In this document: positions 27,700-37,021 of the stretch, in pieces
Position numbering within the stretch: the stretch's first letter is position 1
How the letters are laid out: each line of letters starts with the position of its first letter
Source: a virus
IMG/VR virus record: IMGVR_UViG_3300027822_000478
Span: 1 to 53,348 of that record
Length of the DNA stretch: 53,348 nucleotides
Direction: 5' to 3' (one strand)
The notes under the pieces: model-generated
Told to the model about the DNA's origin: nothing
The model's input: the letters and a program-made list of their open reading frames with translations, nothing else
The model's database searches: none
Program-made: the position numbers and the translations under genes

Positions 27700-29531
27700 T
27701 GGCAATAACATTAGGCTACATTGACTCAGGTGGTCTTAGAGAGATTCACCGCAATGAATCGACTGTTTATGATCCTGACATATTAGGGTTAAGCACATGG
27801 AGTCCTGCTTCTGCGACAATGGCGGTTGGTGATTATATTGTCTTTCAACAAGACAATGATCGTGGTGGGCGTTTTAATAAATTAATTATTGATGTTTTTA
27901 CAGCAGTTGCAGCGACCACATTTACTGGTATTTGGGAGTTATGTTCTCCGAGTGGTTCTTATTCAAATCCAAACTGGGTGGCGTTAACAGGTGTTATTGA
28001 TGGCACTAACGGATTTACCACAGCGGGAACTGCACTTGAATTAACGTTTGATCTTGATGATGTTAATTGGGGTAATTACGCAAATCCTTATCTTGGAACG
28101 ACAGGCCCGTTGCCGTATCATTATGCATGGAACATTCGTTTTAGGGTAACAGCTATATCTGGCGTTACTAATAATGGATCAGTGACTAAGGTATTAGCAG
28201 AGTGCAGAGAAATTGTTTTAGATGGTGCAAATACATATACAATGCAGGATATTTATGACGAGGATGTGTTGCAGGGCTGGGGGCTTATTGTAAAAAACAG
28301 TGAATATAATTATTCAGTAAACACAGGATTACGTGGAATTGATACGTTAACAACGTTTGTATCAAAAAATGAGCAAATTGTGTTTACAAATAACTATTCT
28401 CCTTATTTAAAATGTGTTTGTAATTATGGTGAATTAATAAATAATGAGTCTTTAAGCGGAACACATTTAGTTATTGAGGCTAGTAATTCAAGTTATATAA
28501 ATAGGCATATTTTTGGTGCGAATGCAAACATTTATGATACAACATTTAAAATAGTTAAATATGGATCATTAACTTACCAGGGGTTTTGGGGGGGCGGTCT
28601 TGCTGAGTTGAGTGGGCAGTTAATTGGTGACAGTTTATTTAGTGGCTGGAGGAATTTTCAGTTTAAGGATACATCTGTGTTTTTAGTTAATGTAACTTTA
28701 ATAGGCGCGCAGATAGAGCCTGTAGTTTCAACAATGATCGATTGTGTTGTAAAAGATTCTTCACAAGCAATAAGGCAGACGACTAGCAATGATGGTGATG
28801 TTCATAGATTTAACATGAGTGCTATTACTAGCTATGAAATAAATCCATATAAGCCAACTGACACATGGGGGTTAAGTTTGATTGATTGCCAGTATAATTC
28901 ACTTACATTTGATCAAAAAGCGTTTTGGACTAAGCCAAATGGAACGCCAGGGGCTTATTATTTAGATTTAAAATTAAACTTTATTGTGTCACTTGGTATT
29001 TTTATAAAAGATGAATCTGGCAATGCAATTGATGGGGCAGACATAAAGATTTATGATAAAAACAATAGTTTATATGATACATTTACCTCTTATGATGGTT
29101 ATGTGGGTTATGATAAACGAGTGTTAACCGATGCAACAGCTTCATCAGTTACTTTTACAGGGGGGCTTGATGGAACAGCTGGAAGAGGGAAAGAATTTAT
29201 TGTCATAAATGGTTCTGGAGTGGGTGGTCGGAGTGTTATATCAGAATCGTTTGCAGCATCATTTAATTATGCGGAAACTTTAAGTATTATTCCTGTTGTA
29301 AATGATGAGATTGTTATGGTGCCTTATGTTACATTTGGTTATGATTCTCCTTCATCAACAACCGCGAATGCATATTCAATTTATACGGAAAATACGCCAT
29401 TTAAATTAGTAATAACGAAAGAAGGTTATGATCCAATTATAATGGATAATGAGCCGCTCATGGAGAAATTAGATACGGAATTAATCATGATTTCATCACC
29501 TGTTGTCATAGATCAAGAAGGAATGTTATGA
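27699..29531 (+). CDS. Fibre- or tailspike-like structural protein
   Basis: 610 residues, beta-rich with many Asn, Thr, Gly and aromatic residues. Residues about 200-430 have the repeating short-strand look of a parallel beta-helix. The C-terminal third (about 430-600) contains an Ig/CNA-B-like domain (GIFIKDESGNAIDGADIKIY). It is followed immediately by another fibre-like gene with overlapping start and stop. A virion surface or adhesion role is inferred; no catalytic residues were recognised. Confidence 0.6.
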   Translation: MAITLGYIDSGGLREIHRNESTVYDPDILGLSTWSPASATMAVGDYIVFQQDNDRGGRFNKLIIDVFTAVAATTFTGIWELCSPSGSYSNPNWVALTGVIDGTNGFTTAGTALELTFDLDDVNWGNYANPYLGTTGPLPYHYAWNIRFRVTAISGVTNNGSVTKVLAECREIVLDGANTYTMQDIYDEDVLQGWGLIVKNSEYNYSVNTGLRGIDTLTTFVSKNEQIVFTNNYSPYLKCVCNYGELINNESLSGTHLVIEASNSSYINRHIFGANANIYDTTFKIVKYGSLTYQGFWGGGLAELSGQLIGDSLFSGWRNFQFKDTSVFLVNVTLIGAQIEPVVSTMIDCVVKDSSQAIRQTTSNDGDVHRFNMSAITSYEINPYKPTDTWGLSLIDCQYNSLTFDQKAFWTKPNGTPGAYYLDLKLNFIVSLGIFIKDESGNAIDGADIKIYDKNNSLYDTFTSYDGYVGYDKRVLTDATASSVTFTGGLDGTAGRGKEFIVINGSGVGGRSVISESFAASFNYAETLSIIPVVNDEIVMVPYVTFGYDSPSSTTANAYSIYTENTPFKLVITKEGYDPIIMDNEPLMEKLDTELIMISSPVVIDQEGML

Positions 29532-31330
29532 GATACGCTAAAACGGAAACGACCAATATTTTAGTTAATTATCCAAGTGGTGGATCAATAACGATTGATG
29601 TTTATCGGTTATCTGATAATGTTCAAGTTGTTACCGCAGCAGCGATGTCGAGTATATCAACTACAGGTATATATAAATACACATTAAATCAAACGGTAGC
29701 GTCAAAAGAAGAATATTTATGGATTTCTACTGATGGAACATTAACGAGGTCGGGTAAGGTTGTTATATCCGGTTATATGGATGATATACAGGCAGATTTA
29801 GATAATCCAAGCCAATATCAAACTGATATTACTGGATTAACCGCTAGTCACGTGGCAACTTTAGCGGCGATAGCTGCTTTAAATGATTTCGATCCAACTG
29901 CTGATCCAGTGGCTAATGTAACTTTGGTTGGCACAACAACGGCCAATACGGATATGCGTGGAACTGATGGCGCTAATACAACTGCTCCTGATAATGCAGG
30001 AATAGCCGCCATTCCAACGAATCCGTTATTAACAACTGATACGCGATTAAATAATTTAGATGCAGCGATTACATCACGCGGGGCAACTGGGGAATATGAT
30101 GTGAGGATGATAGCATTACAAGCTGATTTGGACAATCCTACGCAATATATGGCTGATCTATCTTCGTTAAGCTTAGAGGCAACAAGTCAATCGATATTAA
30201 CAAAGGCAAATACGCTAACAAATTATGATGATACGGCACTTACTGCCTTAATTAATGGAATAAAAACTAAAACGGATCAATTTACGTTCACCGGTGTAAA
30301 TGTTAATTCAATTGCACAAGTAGTTTCTGATAAAACAGGTTATGCCTTAACAGCAGCAGAACGTACAGCGATAGCAGTTGCGGTTGAGCAGGCTATAATA
30401 AATGACGCGGATGGGCAGGCTGTCCTTAATGCGATAGTGGGGGCCATAGGTAACCAAAACGTTGATGAAGTTGCACTTGTTGCCGCGGTTCGTGCGGATT
30501 TAGAAAGGGCTGGAGGTAAAATAGACTTGATTCCAACGACAGATAGCGTTGCTGACTTAACAGGTGTTCAAAATTCAATTAATAATCTTAATGATTTTGA
30601 TCCTAGTGCAGATACGGTTGCTCATGTAACCCTTGTTGATACCACGACAACTAATACAGATATGCGGGGGAATGATATAGCGCCTGATAATGCTGGAATA
30701 GCTGCAATACCAATTAATCCAGTATTGACGACGGATGCAAGGCTTAATAATTTAGATGCAACTATATCATCCCGTGCAGTAACGGGTGAATATGATGTAA
30801 GAATGCTGGCTATGCAGAATGATCTTGATAATCCTAATCAATATAAGGCGGATATAACAGGACTAAATGATATTGGTATTGCGGATATTCAGACAGCATT
30901 AACAAATCAAGGTTATACGGTTGGCCGTGCATCAAATCTTGATAATATGGATGTTGTTGTATCATCGCGAGGTGCAACGGGTGAGTATGATGCAAGATTT
31001 GTAACGGTACAAGCTGATCTGGATGATGTGAGTCAATATAAAGCTGATTTAACGCCGGTATTAACGGCAATAGGTAATTTAAATGATCTAGCTATTGCAG
31101 AAATACAAACCGCATTAACTAATCAAGGATTAACGGCAGCAAGAGCATTATTATTGGATCATCTTGATAAAGATATTTCAGCGGTTGAAGGATTGTCAGA
31201 GGTTAATTTGCATTTAGCACTAGATAGTTATGTTAACAAGTCAGATTATAAGGATGGTCCAATATCTATAGCAGATAAGGATGATATTGCCAGTAAATCT
31301 GTTCAAGCGTTAAAAGTAGAGGTTTTCTAA
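29528..31330 (+). CDS. Repetitive fibre-like structural protein
   Basis: 600 residues. An N-terminal beta-sandwich (about 1-95) is followed by a long segment rich in Ala, Asp, Asn and Thr with a large internal duplication: the block from NDFDPTADPVANVTLV to LQADLDNPTQY recurs about 235 residues later (NDFDPSADTVAHVTLV to MQNDLDNPNQY), and shorter IQTALTNQG units repeat near the C-terminus. Such repeats build elongated virion fibres. It overlaps the previous gene by four bases. A role at the head or tail surface is inferred. Confidence 0.6.
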   Translation: MRYAKTETTNILVNYPSGGSITIDVYRLSDNVQVVTAAAMSSISTTGIYKYTLNQTVASKEEYLWISTDGTLTRSGKVVISGYMDDIQADLDNPSQYQTDITGLTASHVATLAAIAALNDFDPTADPVANVTLVGTTTANTDMRGTDGANTTAPDNAGIAAIPTNPLLTTDTRLNNLDAAITSRGATGEYDVRMIALQADLDNPTQYMADLSSLSLEATSQSILTKANTLTNYDDTALTALINGIKTKTDQFTFTGVNVNSIAQVVSDKTGYALTAAERTAIAVAVEQAIINDADGQAVLNAIVGAIGNQNVDEVALVAAVRADLERAGGKIDLIPTTDSVADLTGVQNSINNLNDFDPSADTVAHVTLVDTTTTNTDMRGNDIAPDNAGIAAIPINPVLTTDARLNNLDATISSRAVTGEYDVRMLAMQNDLDNPNQYKADITGLNDIGIADIQTALTNQGYTVGRASNLDNMDVVVSSRGATGEYDARFVTVQADLDDVSQYKADLTPVLTAIGNLNDLAIAEIQTALTNQGLTAARALLLDHLDKDISAVEGLSEVNLHLALDSYVNKSDYKDGPISIADKDDIASKSVQALKVEVF

Positions 31331-31512
31331 TGCCAGCATTCCAAAGTTTAATTTTAGAAGCGAGCCAATTACCGACAGGTAATACATTCGAGGATCATAT
31401 CCTTAATTTATGCAATCAAAGGCCAATACAAGTATTTGATAATATGGTTGCAGAATTAGAGGAGGAATTTAATTCTGAGCTTTGTTGTGATTATACGGGC
31501 GGTGTTTGTTAA
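31330..31512 (+). CDS. Small hypothetical protein
   Basis: 60 residues with three cysteines near the C-terminus. Not recognised. One-base overlaps join it to the genes on both sides. Confidence 0.5.
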   Translation: MPAFQSLILEASQLPTGNTFEDHILNLCNQRPIQVFDNMVAELEEEFNSELCCDYTGGVC

Positions 31513-31853
31513 TGGCGACTTTAAATAATATTACCCGTAAACGTGGGGATAATAGGCGGCATGTTTGGACAATAAAAGATAAGCGGGGAATTATTGTTCC
31601 TGTTAATGATTGGACAGCATTTAGTTTAACCGTTGATCCTAATGAATTTCCAGTAGACAATACAGCGAATGTTGATGTTATTTCTGGTGCGTTGGTTAGT
31701 GATGGACTTGATGGGAAGATTTATTTTACGCCATCCAAAACAGTACCAGTAGGCGATTATTTTTATGATGCGCAAGCCATTGATGGGAATGGCGAAACAT
31801 TTACATTTTCAGATGGGACTTATACAGTTGTGCAAGATAGGGATAAGACGTAA
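31512..31853 (+). CDS. Beta-rich virion-associated protein (BppU-like N-domain)
   Basis: 113 residues from the ATG at 31512, which overlaps the previous stop. The NNITRKRGDNRRHVWTIKDK opening, then VPVNDWTAFSLTVDP and GKIYFTPSKTVPVGDYFYDA, has the pattern of the small Ig-like domain at the N-terminus of baseplate upper (BppU) and related fibre proteins. Probably part of the fibre assembly. Confidence 0.6.
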   Translation: MATLNNITRKRGDNRRHVWTIKDKRGIIVPVNDWTAFSLTVDPNEFPVDNTANVDVISGALVSDGLDGKIYFTPSKTVPVGDYFYDAQAIDGNGETFTFSDGTYTVVQDRDKT

Positions 31854-31855
31854 AG

Positions 31856-33121
31856 ATGAATGAGCTGACTATTGAGTATTTGCCGGTTAATGAGTTAAAG
31901 CCTTATGATAATAATAGCCATACGCATACTCAGGAACAAATTGCATTAATAACTAACAGTATGCATAAATTTGGGTTTACAAATCCTATTTTAATTGATG
32001 AAAAAAAAGAAATAATCTCAGGCCATGCAAGGCTTGAGTCATCACATAAAGTAGGTTTTGATAAGGTTCCAACGATTACACTGTCAGATTTAACTGAAGA
32101 TCAAAAAAGAGCTTATGTGATAGCAGATAATCAATTAGCTAAAAACGGTAGTGGCTGGGATTTAGATAAACTTAAATTCGAAATTCAATATCTAGATGAT
32201 GTCGGTTTTGATACTGATTTGCTTGGATTTGATGATGATTTTTTAGGTGATTTAATTTTTGAAGAGGTTGAAGGATTAACGCCTGAAGATGCTGTTCCTG
32301 AAGTTTCTGATGAGACAATTAGTAAGCGGGGTGATCTTTGGTTATTAGATGGGCACCGAGTTTTATGTGGGGATAGTACAAGTATTGAAGATGTGGAAAA
32401 GCTTTTAAATGGCAAAACTATTGATTTGGTATTTACTGACCCGCCTTATGGAGTTAGCTATGCCGATAAGAATAAGTTTTTAAATGAAATAGATAAAGGC
32501 AATAGAAATCAAACACCTATTGAAAACGATCATTTAACAATAGAAGAAACAGGGCAATTATGGGCTGATGTGTTTTCTTTATGGTCACCATATATGGCAG
32601 ATTATTCTAGTTATTATATTGCAAGTCCACAAATGGGTGATTTGTTTTCAATGATGATTTTGATAATGAATGAAAATCGCATGCCTTTACGTCATCTGAT
32701 TGTATGGAATAAAAATAATCACGTCTTAGGGCGTTGTGATTATAATTATAAACATGAACCTATTTTGTATGGGTGGAATAATCGGCATAAATTTTATGGG
32801 AAAGGTGAGCATAAATTTTCTGTTTGGAATATAGATAAGCCATTAAAGAATGATTTACATCCAACAATGAAGCCGGTTGCATTGGTTGAGAATTGTATTA
32901 AAAATAGCTCAGAAAATAATCAAATTGTAGCGGATATGTTTTTAGGATCAGGCACATCAGTTATAGCCGCAGAAAAAAACAATCGTATTTGTTATGGTAT
33001 GGAATATTCGTGTGTGTATGTTGATTTAATAGTTAAGCGCTGGCAAGATTACACAGGGAAGCAAGCTATATTAGAATCTACAGGTGAGACTTACAATAAT
33101 AATTCTGATAAAAATGCATAA
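31856..33121 (+). CDS. ParB domain fused to a DNA methyltransferase
   Basis: 421 residues. Residues 5-130 are a ParB N-domain (ISGHARLES box, QKRAYVIADNQLA), almost the same as in the gene at 20017. Residues 155-410 are a beta-class amino-methyltransferase: LVFTDPPYGV (motif IV, DPPY at 195-198) comes before ADMFLGSGTSVI (motif I, about 359-370), typical of N6-adenine or N4-cytosine enzymes. Such fusions are common beside phage terminases and probably protect phage DNA or mark it for packaging. No cognate nuclease is present. The target sequence cannot be predicted. Confidence 0.88.
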   Translation: MNELTIEYLPVNELKPYDNNSHTHTQEQIALITNSMHKFGFTNPILIDEKKEIISGHARLESSHKVGFDKVPTITLSDLTEDQKRAYVIADNQLAKNGSGWDLDKLKFEIQYLDDVGFDTDLLGFDDDFLGDLIFEEVEGLTPEDAVPEVSDETISKRGDLWLLDGHRVLCGDSTSIEDVEKLLNGKTIDLVFTDPPYGVSYADKNKFLNEIDKGNRNQTPIENDHLTIEETGQLWADVFSLWSPYMADYSSYYIASPQMGDLFSMMILIMNENRMPLRHLIVWNKNNHVLGRCDYNYKHEPILYGWNNRHKFYGKGEHKFSVWNIDKPLKNDLHPTMKPVALVENCIKNSSENNQIVADMFLGSGTSVIAAEKNNRICYGMEYSCVYVDLIVKRWQDYTGKQAILESTGETYNNNSDKNA

Positions 33122-33138
33122 TAGACAATTACACAGAT

Positions 33139-33504
33139 ATGGCTAAAAGAGGGCGGCCAAAAATTGGAATTGACTGGGATAAGGTTGATGCAATGTGTAA
33201 AATACAATGTACTGGCGAGGAGGTAGCCTCAGTTCTTAATATAGATTATGATACATTGCAATCCGCATGTAAGCGAGAAAAAAAAGTAAAATTTTCGGAG
33301 TATTCAGTTATAAAAAAAGCTGGCGGTCGTGCCAGTTTAAAGAGGAGGCAATGGCTAACCTCAGAAAATGGCAATGTTACTATGCAAATATGGCTTGGTA
33401 AACAATGGCTTGGACAAACAGATAAAGTAGAAAGTAATAACATGGATGAGTTAAAAGGAACAATTAATATTAACCGCCCGCCAAAACCAGATATCATTAA
33501 GTAG
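33139..33504 (+). CDS. terS: Terminase small subunit
   Basis: 121 residues. AKRGRPKIGIDWDKVDAMC, then CTGEEVASVLNIDYDTLQS (a helix-turn-helix at about 26-50), and the C-terminal NVTMQIWLGKQWLGQTDK are characteristic of phage small terminase proteins that recognise the packaging site. Immediately upstream of the large subunit frame, as expected. The C-terminal Pro-rich tail may contact the large subunit. Confidence 0.82.
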   Translation: MAKRGRPKIGIDWDKVDAMCKIQCTGEEVASVLNIDYDTLQSACKREKKVKFSEYSVIKKAGGRASLKRRQWLTSENGNVTMQIWLGKQWLGQTDKVESNNMDELKGTININRPPKPDIIK

Positions 33505-33587
33505 ATAATCTTATCGACATAGATTTAACAATTCCACAAGACGATTTCTTTTTTAGTGAAAAAGAGCATACCGCTGCATGTGCCGGT

Positions 33588-34763
33588 ATGGGAAGTGGCA
33601 AGAGTCAGGCGTGTTTGTTATTATGCGCTGAGAGAATGACTAAATATCCTGGTATTAATTTTGGTTATTTTGCACCTACCTACGCTGATATAAGAGATAT
33701 ATTTTATCCGAGGATAATAGAATTATTTGATGAACTTAATGTAGATGTAAGTATTAATAGAACAGAGCATATTGTTAAAGTAAAAGGTTATGGTCAAATT
33801 ATATGTAAATCTCTTAATGATCCTCATTCAATAAAAGGTTTTGAAATAGGTGACGCATTTATTGATGAATTTGATTTGTTACCTATCGATAAAGCACATC
33901 TTGCGTATGATAAAGTTTCAGCTCGTTGTCGGATGGTGTTTCCTGACGGCAAGATAAATCAGAAATATATAACAACTACGCCTGAAGGATTTAGAGCAAC
34001 TTACGATCTTTTTAAAAATGAGGCATCAGAGCGTTATTTACAAGAATCAAATCTTGTAATGATGTCCACATACAGTAATGAAAAAAATTTACCTCCAGGA
34101 TTTATTCAGCGATTAGAAGCTCAGTTCCCTGGCCCACTTATAAAAGCCTATATTGAAGGCGAGTTTGTTAATTTAACGAGCGGTACTGTTTATCACAGCT
34201 ATAATGATACATGTAATACAGATGTCGTTTATCAACCAAATGAACCAATTCATATTGGAATGGACTTTAATGTTAGAAATATGTCGGCGATAATTAACGT
34301 GGTTAGAAATGACGCTTGTTATGCTGTTGATGAGTTATTAGGTGTTTTAGATACACCAACTATGATTGAATATATAAAAGACCGATATTATGGTTGCTCA
34401 ATTATTGTACGTCCTGATGCATCTGGCAAAGGTACGTCGAGTAAAAGTGCGTCATTAAGTGATATTAGTTTGCTGAAGGATGCTGGGTTTTGGGTTGATG
34501 CACCTAATAAAAATCCTTTTATAAAAGATCGTGTTAATTCAGTAAATGCAGCATTTGAATCAGGGAAAGTAAAAATTAATAAACAAAAATGTCCAACTTT
34601 AGATTTATCTTTACAACAGCAGATTTATGATAGAAATGGTATGCCTGAAAAAAGAATCGATTCTAATATCGATGATGTTGTGGATTCTCTAGGCTATAAT
34701 GTATGGGGCCTATATCCATTAGAACGCTTTAAGTTAACAAAAAGCACTAAAAATTGGAAATAA
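33588..34763 (+). CDS. terL: Terminase large subunit (ATPase/nuclease); N-terminus lacks a normal start
   Basis: 391 residues from the first ATG. Walker A GMGSGKSQ, Walker B FIDEF, and the nuclease motifs HIGMDFNVRN, RPDASGKG and SNIDDVVDS identify the packaging motor. From this ATG the P-loop sits at residue 2, so the strand before it would be missing. The frame is open back to 33501 and encodes DIDLTIPQDDFFFSEKEH then TAACAG, exactly the expected upstream segment, but contains no ATG, GTG or TTG. Either a rare start (ATT, ATC or ATA) is used, or the sequence has an error or mutation near 33501-33531. Confidence 0.88.
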   Translation: MGSGKSQACLLLCAERMTKYPGINFGYFAPTYADIRDIFYPRIIELFDELNVDVSINRTEHIVKVKGYGQIICKSLNDPHSIKGFEIGDAFIDEFDLLPIDKAHLAYDKVSARCRMVFPDGKINQKYITTTPEGFRATYDLFKNEASERYLQESNLVMMSTYSNEKNLPPGFIQRLEAQFPGPLIKAYIEGEFVNLTSGTVYHSYNDTCNTDVVYQPNEPIHIGMDFNVRNMSAIINVVRNDACYAVDELLGVLDTPTMIEYIKDRYYGCSIIVRPDASGKGTSSKSASLSDISLLKDAGFWVDAPNKNPFIKDRVNSVNAAFESGKVKINKQKCPTLDLSLQQQIYDRNGMPEKRIDSNIDDVVDSLGYNVWGLYPLERFKLTKSTKNWK

Positions 34764-34764
34764 T

Positions 34765-36174
34765 ATGGATTTAGACGAGCTTAAAAAAACACATAAAGAT
34801 TATGCTAAACGTGTTGCTGAATGGAAGCTTTATCGTGCGGCTTTTGGGGGTACTAAAACATTAATAGATTGGGGGGCGCTTAAGCAGCATGAACGGGAAT
34901 CAGAGCTAAATTATACACGCAGGAAAGAAAGTGCTTATGGTTATAATTTTACACGCCGGTTATTAACGATAATAAATACGTTACTTTCCCAAAAAAAACC
35001 GATTAATGATTATGGTAAATTGGAAGATGATGATTTATACGAATTATTTTTAGATGATTGCGATTTTGAGGGGACTGATTTTGAAACTTGGTTATTGGAT
35101 CAACAGCTTTTATCATTGCTTTATGGACATACTGGGGTATTAATTGATAAGGCTGTTATTAAAGGCGATAATGAAAGAACTATACTCCAAGATATTGAGG
35201 AAAAAAATTATCCTTATTTAAGCATATTCTCTGCACTTAATATTTTAGATTGGGAGCATGAACGTGTTAATGGGAAGCCTATTGTTACTTATTTAAAATT
35301 AATTGATGATTGTTGTCAGTATCGTCTCTGGTGGCGTGATCGATGGGAAACTTATGAAATCGATGAGCATAATGGTCAGCCAAAGTTGGTCGATAGTGGT
35401 ATTAATCCACTTGGAATTATTCCTTTTGTTTGGCTGGTACGTGGTGAGAATAATAACCGTTTTGTTGGTGTGAGTGCAGCAGAGGAGGTTAGCCGCATTG
35501 ATATATCAATTATACGTAATATGAGTCAAGGTGAAGAGGTTGTTGATTATTCAGCATTTCAAATATTACTAAAACCGTTGTTAAGACATGGTGATCAGGA
35601 TGATGATGATGCTGGCCCTCGTGGTATTATGGAGTTTGATCCTCAAAACCCACAGAGTAAACCAGAATGGTTAAAATCTGATTCAGGACAACCAATTGGT
35701 GCTATATTATCTTGGATTGATGCAAAAGTAATAGAAATGGCTAGAATGTTTAATGCCAGTGCATTTTTTAGTCAATCAAAAGCTGCTGTATCTGGTGATT
35801 CAAGGAAGAGGGAATTTCAATTGATGGATTCTAATTTATCAAATGAATCTAAGTTGTTAGAAGGATTTCAGAAAAGGATTATTTATTTTTGGTTATTATG
35901 GATTGGACGGCCTGAATTAATCGATGAAGTAGTTATTTCGCGGCCTAGAAGTTTTGATATATCGGATAAAGCTGAAGATGTTGATTTATTGACTATTGCA
36001 AAAAGCATGGTTGAATCAACAACATTTAGGCAGGAAGTTGATAAGAAAGTATCTCGCACTGTGTTGCCTGATGTAACTTTAACTATTTCTAATAAAATTA
36101 ATGAGGAAATAGAATCGTTAAAAGAATTGCCCGAAGTGTTAGATGATAATGAAGAAGAAACTGAAGAACAATGA
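34765..36174 (+). CDS. Portal protein
   Basis: 469 residues, usual portal size. It starts one base after the terminase stop, the standard order. The N-terminus is helical and basic, the centre (about 120-230) shows LLSLLYGHTGVLIDKAV and GINPLGIIPFVWL typical of portal wings, and the long C-terminal helices include FNASAFFSQSKAAVSGDSRK. The tail is highly acidic (DDNEEETEEQ). Portals form the dodecameric ring through which DNA enters the head. Family resemblance is to DUF4055-type portals; assigned by position and pattern. Confidence 0.8.
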   Translation: MDLDELKKTHKDYAKRVAEWKLYRAAFGGTKTLIDWGALKQHERESELNYTRRKESAYGYNFTRRLLTIINTLLSQKKPINDYGKLEDDDLYELFLDDCDFEGTDFETWLLDQQLLSLLYGHTGVLIDKAVIKGDNERTILQDIEEKNYPYLSIFSALNILDWEHERVNGKPIVTYLKLIDDCCQYRLWWRDRWETYEIDEHNGQPKLVDSGINPLGIIPFVWLVRGENNNRFVGVSAAEEVSRIDISIIRNMSQGEEVVDYSAFQILLKPLLRHGDQDDDDAGPRGIMEFDPQNPQSKPEWLKSDSGQPIGAILSWIDAKVIEMARMFNASAFFSQSKAAVSGDSRKREFQLMDSNLSNESKLLEGFQKRIIYFWLLWIGRPELIDEVVISRPRSFDISDKAEDVDLLTIAKSMVESTTFRQEVDKKVSRTVLPDVTLTISNKINEEIESLKELPEVLDDNEEETEEQ

Positions 36175-36944
36175 CGTTAGATGATACAGAGGTTTTTATA
36201 AATGCACTTATTGATACACATACGGGCGAAATATTAGGCGTATTAGAATCAGTAGAAAAAAAAGCATTCACAGAGATTGATCGAATTGATATTAAACAAG
36301 ACGGTAATATCGTTGCGCCAAGTACGTCTTTACCACAAGCCAGAGCGGCAAGTTTAGCCGTTCAAGTCGCATTAAGCCGTCGTATTTTACAAAAGACCAA
36401 TAAAGTTATAAAAGATTTTAAAAAAATTGATCGTGTTATTAAGGAAACTTATTCTGAAAAATTTAATAAGTCTAATAAAAGAGCTTTAATTGCAGCAGCA
36501 AAAGTAACTTTTGAGGATTATAATAGCATTACAGTTGATACTAATCGCCGGTTAAATAAATCGATTATTGATTATTCAGTAACTGGGCTATCAAGGGATC
36601 AATTAAAAACAGAAGTGCAAGGCATCCTAACAGGCCACAAAGATGTGCGTGGTGTATCTATGGCGGTCAGGTCTGAACAATTTACGCAAGATGCTATAAT
36701 GAATTATCATCGTACAGCCAATTATAGAATAGCTAAACAAATTGGTATTAAGCGATTTAAATACTTTGGTAATTTAATAAATGATTCAAGGCCTTTTTGT
36801 CTTGCACATTCAGGTCAAATTAAAACTGCAAAGGAATGGGAGGCAATAGGTAATAATCAAAGTTGGAAGGGCAAATCTGGATCAAATATATTCGTTTATG
36901 CTGGAGGATATAATTGCCGTCATGTATTATCTGCTGTATTTTAA
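36171..36944 (+). CDS. MuF-like head morphogenesis protein
   Basis: 257 residues. The C-terminal domain has the distinctive MuF pattern: KRFKYFGNLINDSRPFC, a H-x-G-x-x-x segment, and GGYNCRHVLSAVF. MuF-type minor head proteins are carried inside the head and often follow the portal gene, as here, with a four-base overlap. The N-terminal half is helical. No toxin domain is fused to it. Confidence 0.78.
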   Translation: MTLDDTEVFINALIDTHTGEILGVLESVEKKAFTEIDRIDIKQDGNIVAPSTSLPQARAASLAVQVALSRRILQKTNKVIKDFKKIDRVIKETYSEKFNKSNKRALIAAAKVTFEDYNSITVDTNRRLNKSIIDYSVTGLSRDQLKTEVQGILTGHKDVRGVSMAVRSEQFTQDAIMNYHRTANYRIAKQIGIKRFKYFGNLINDSRPFCLAHSGQIKTAKEWEAIGNNQSWKGKSGSNIFVYAGGYNCRHVLSAVF

Positions 36945-37021
36945 GTAAAAATTGCACCCTTTTGTTTTATATGGTATATAATTGTTTTTATACATCGATA
37001 CATTTAATAGGTAATTGAAAT

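Noticed and set aside
29848-31070. Minus-strand frames inside the repetitive fibre gene
   Set aside because: Low-complexity shadows opposite a clear long gene.
33490-33510. -1 frameshift fusion of small and large terminase
   Set aside because: No slippery heptamer is present, and slipping back at ATT AAG would read TAA at 33498-33500.
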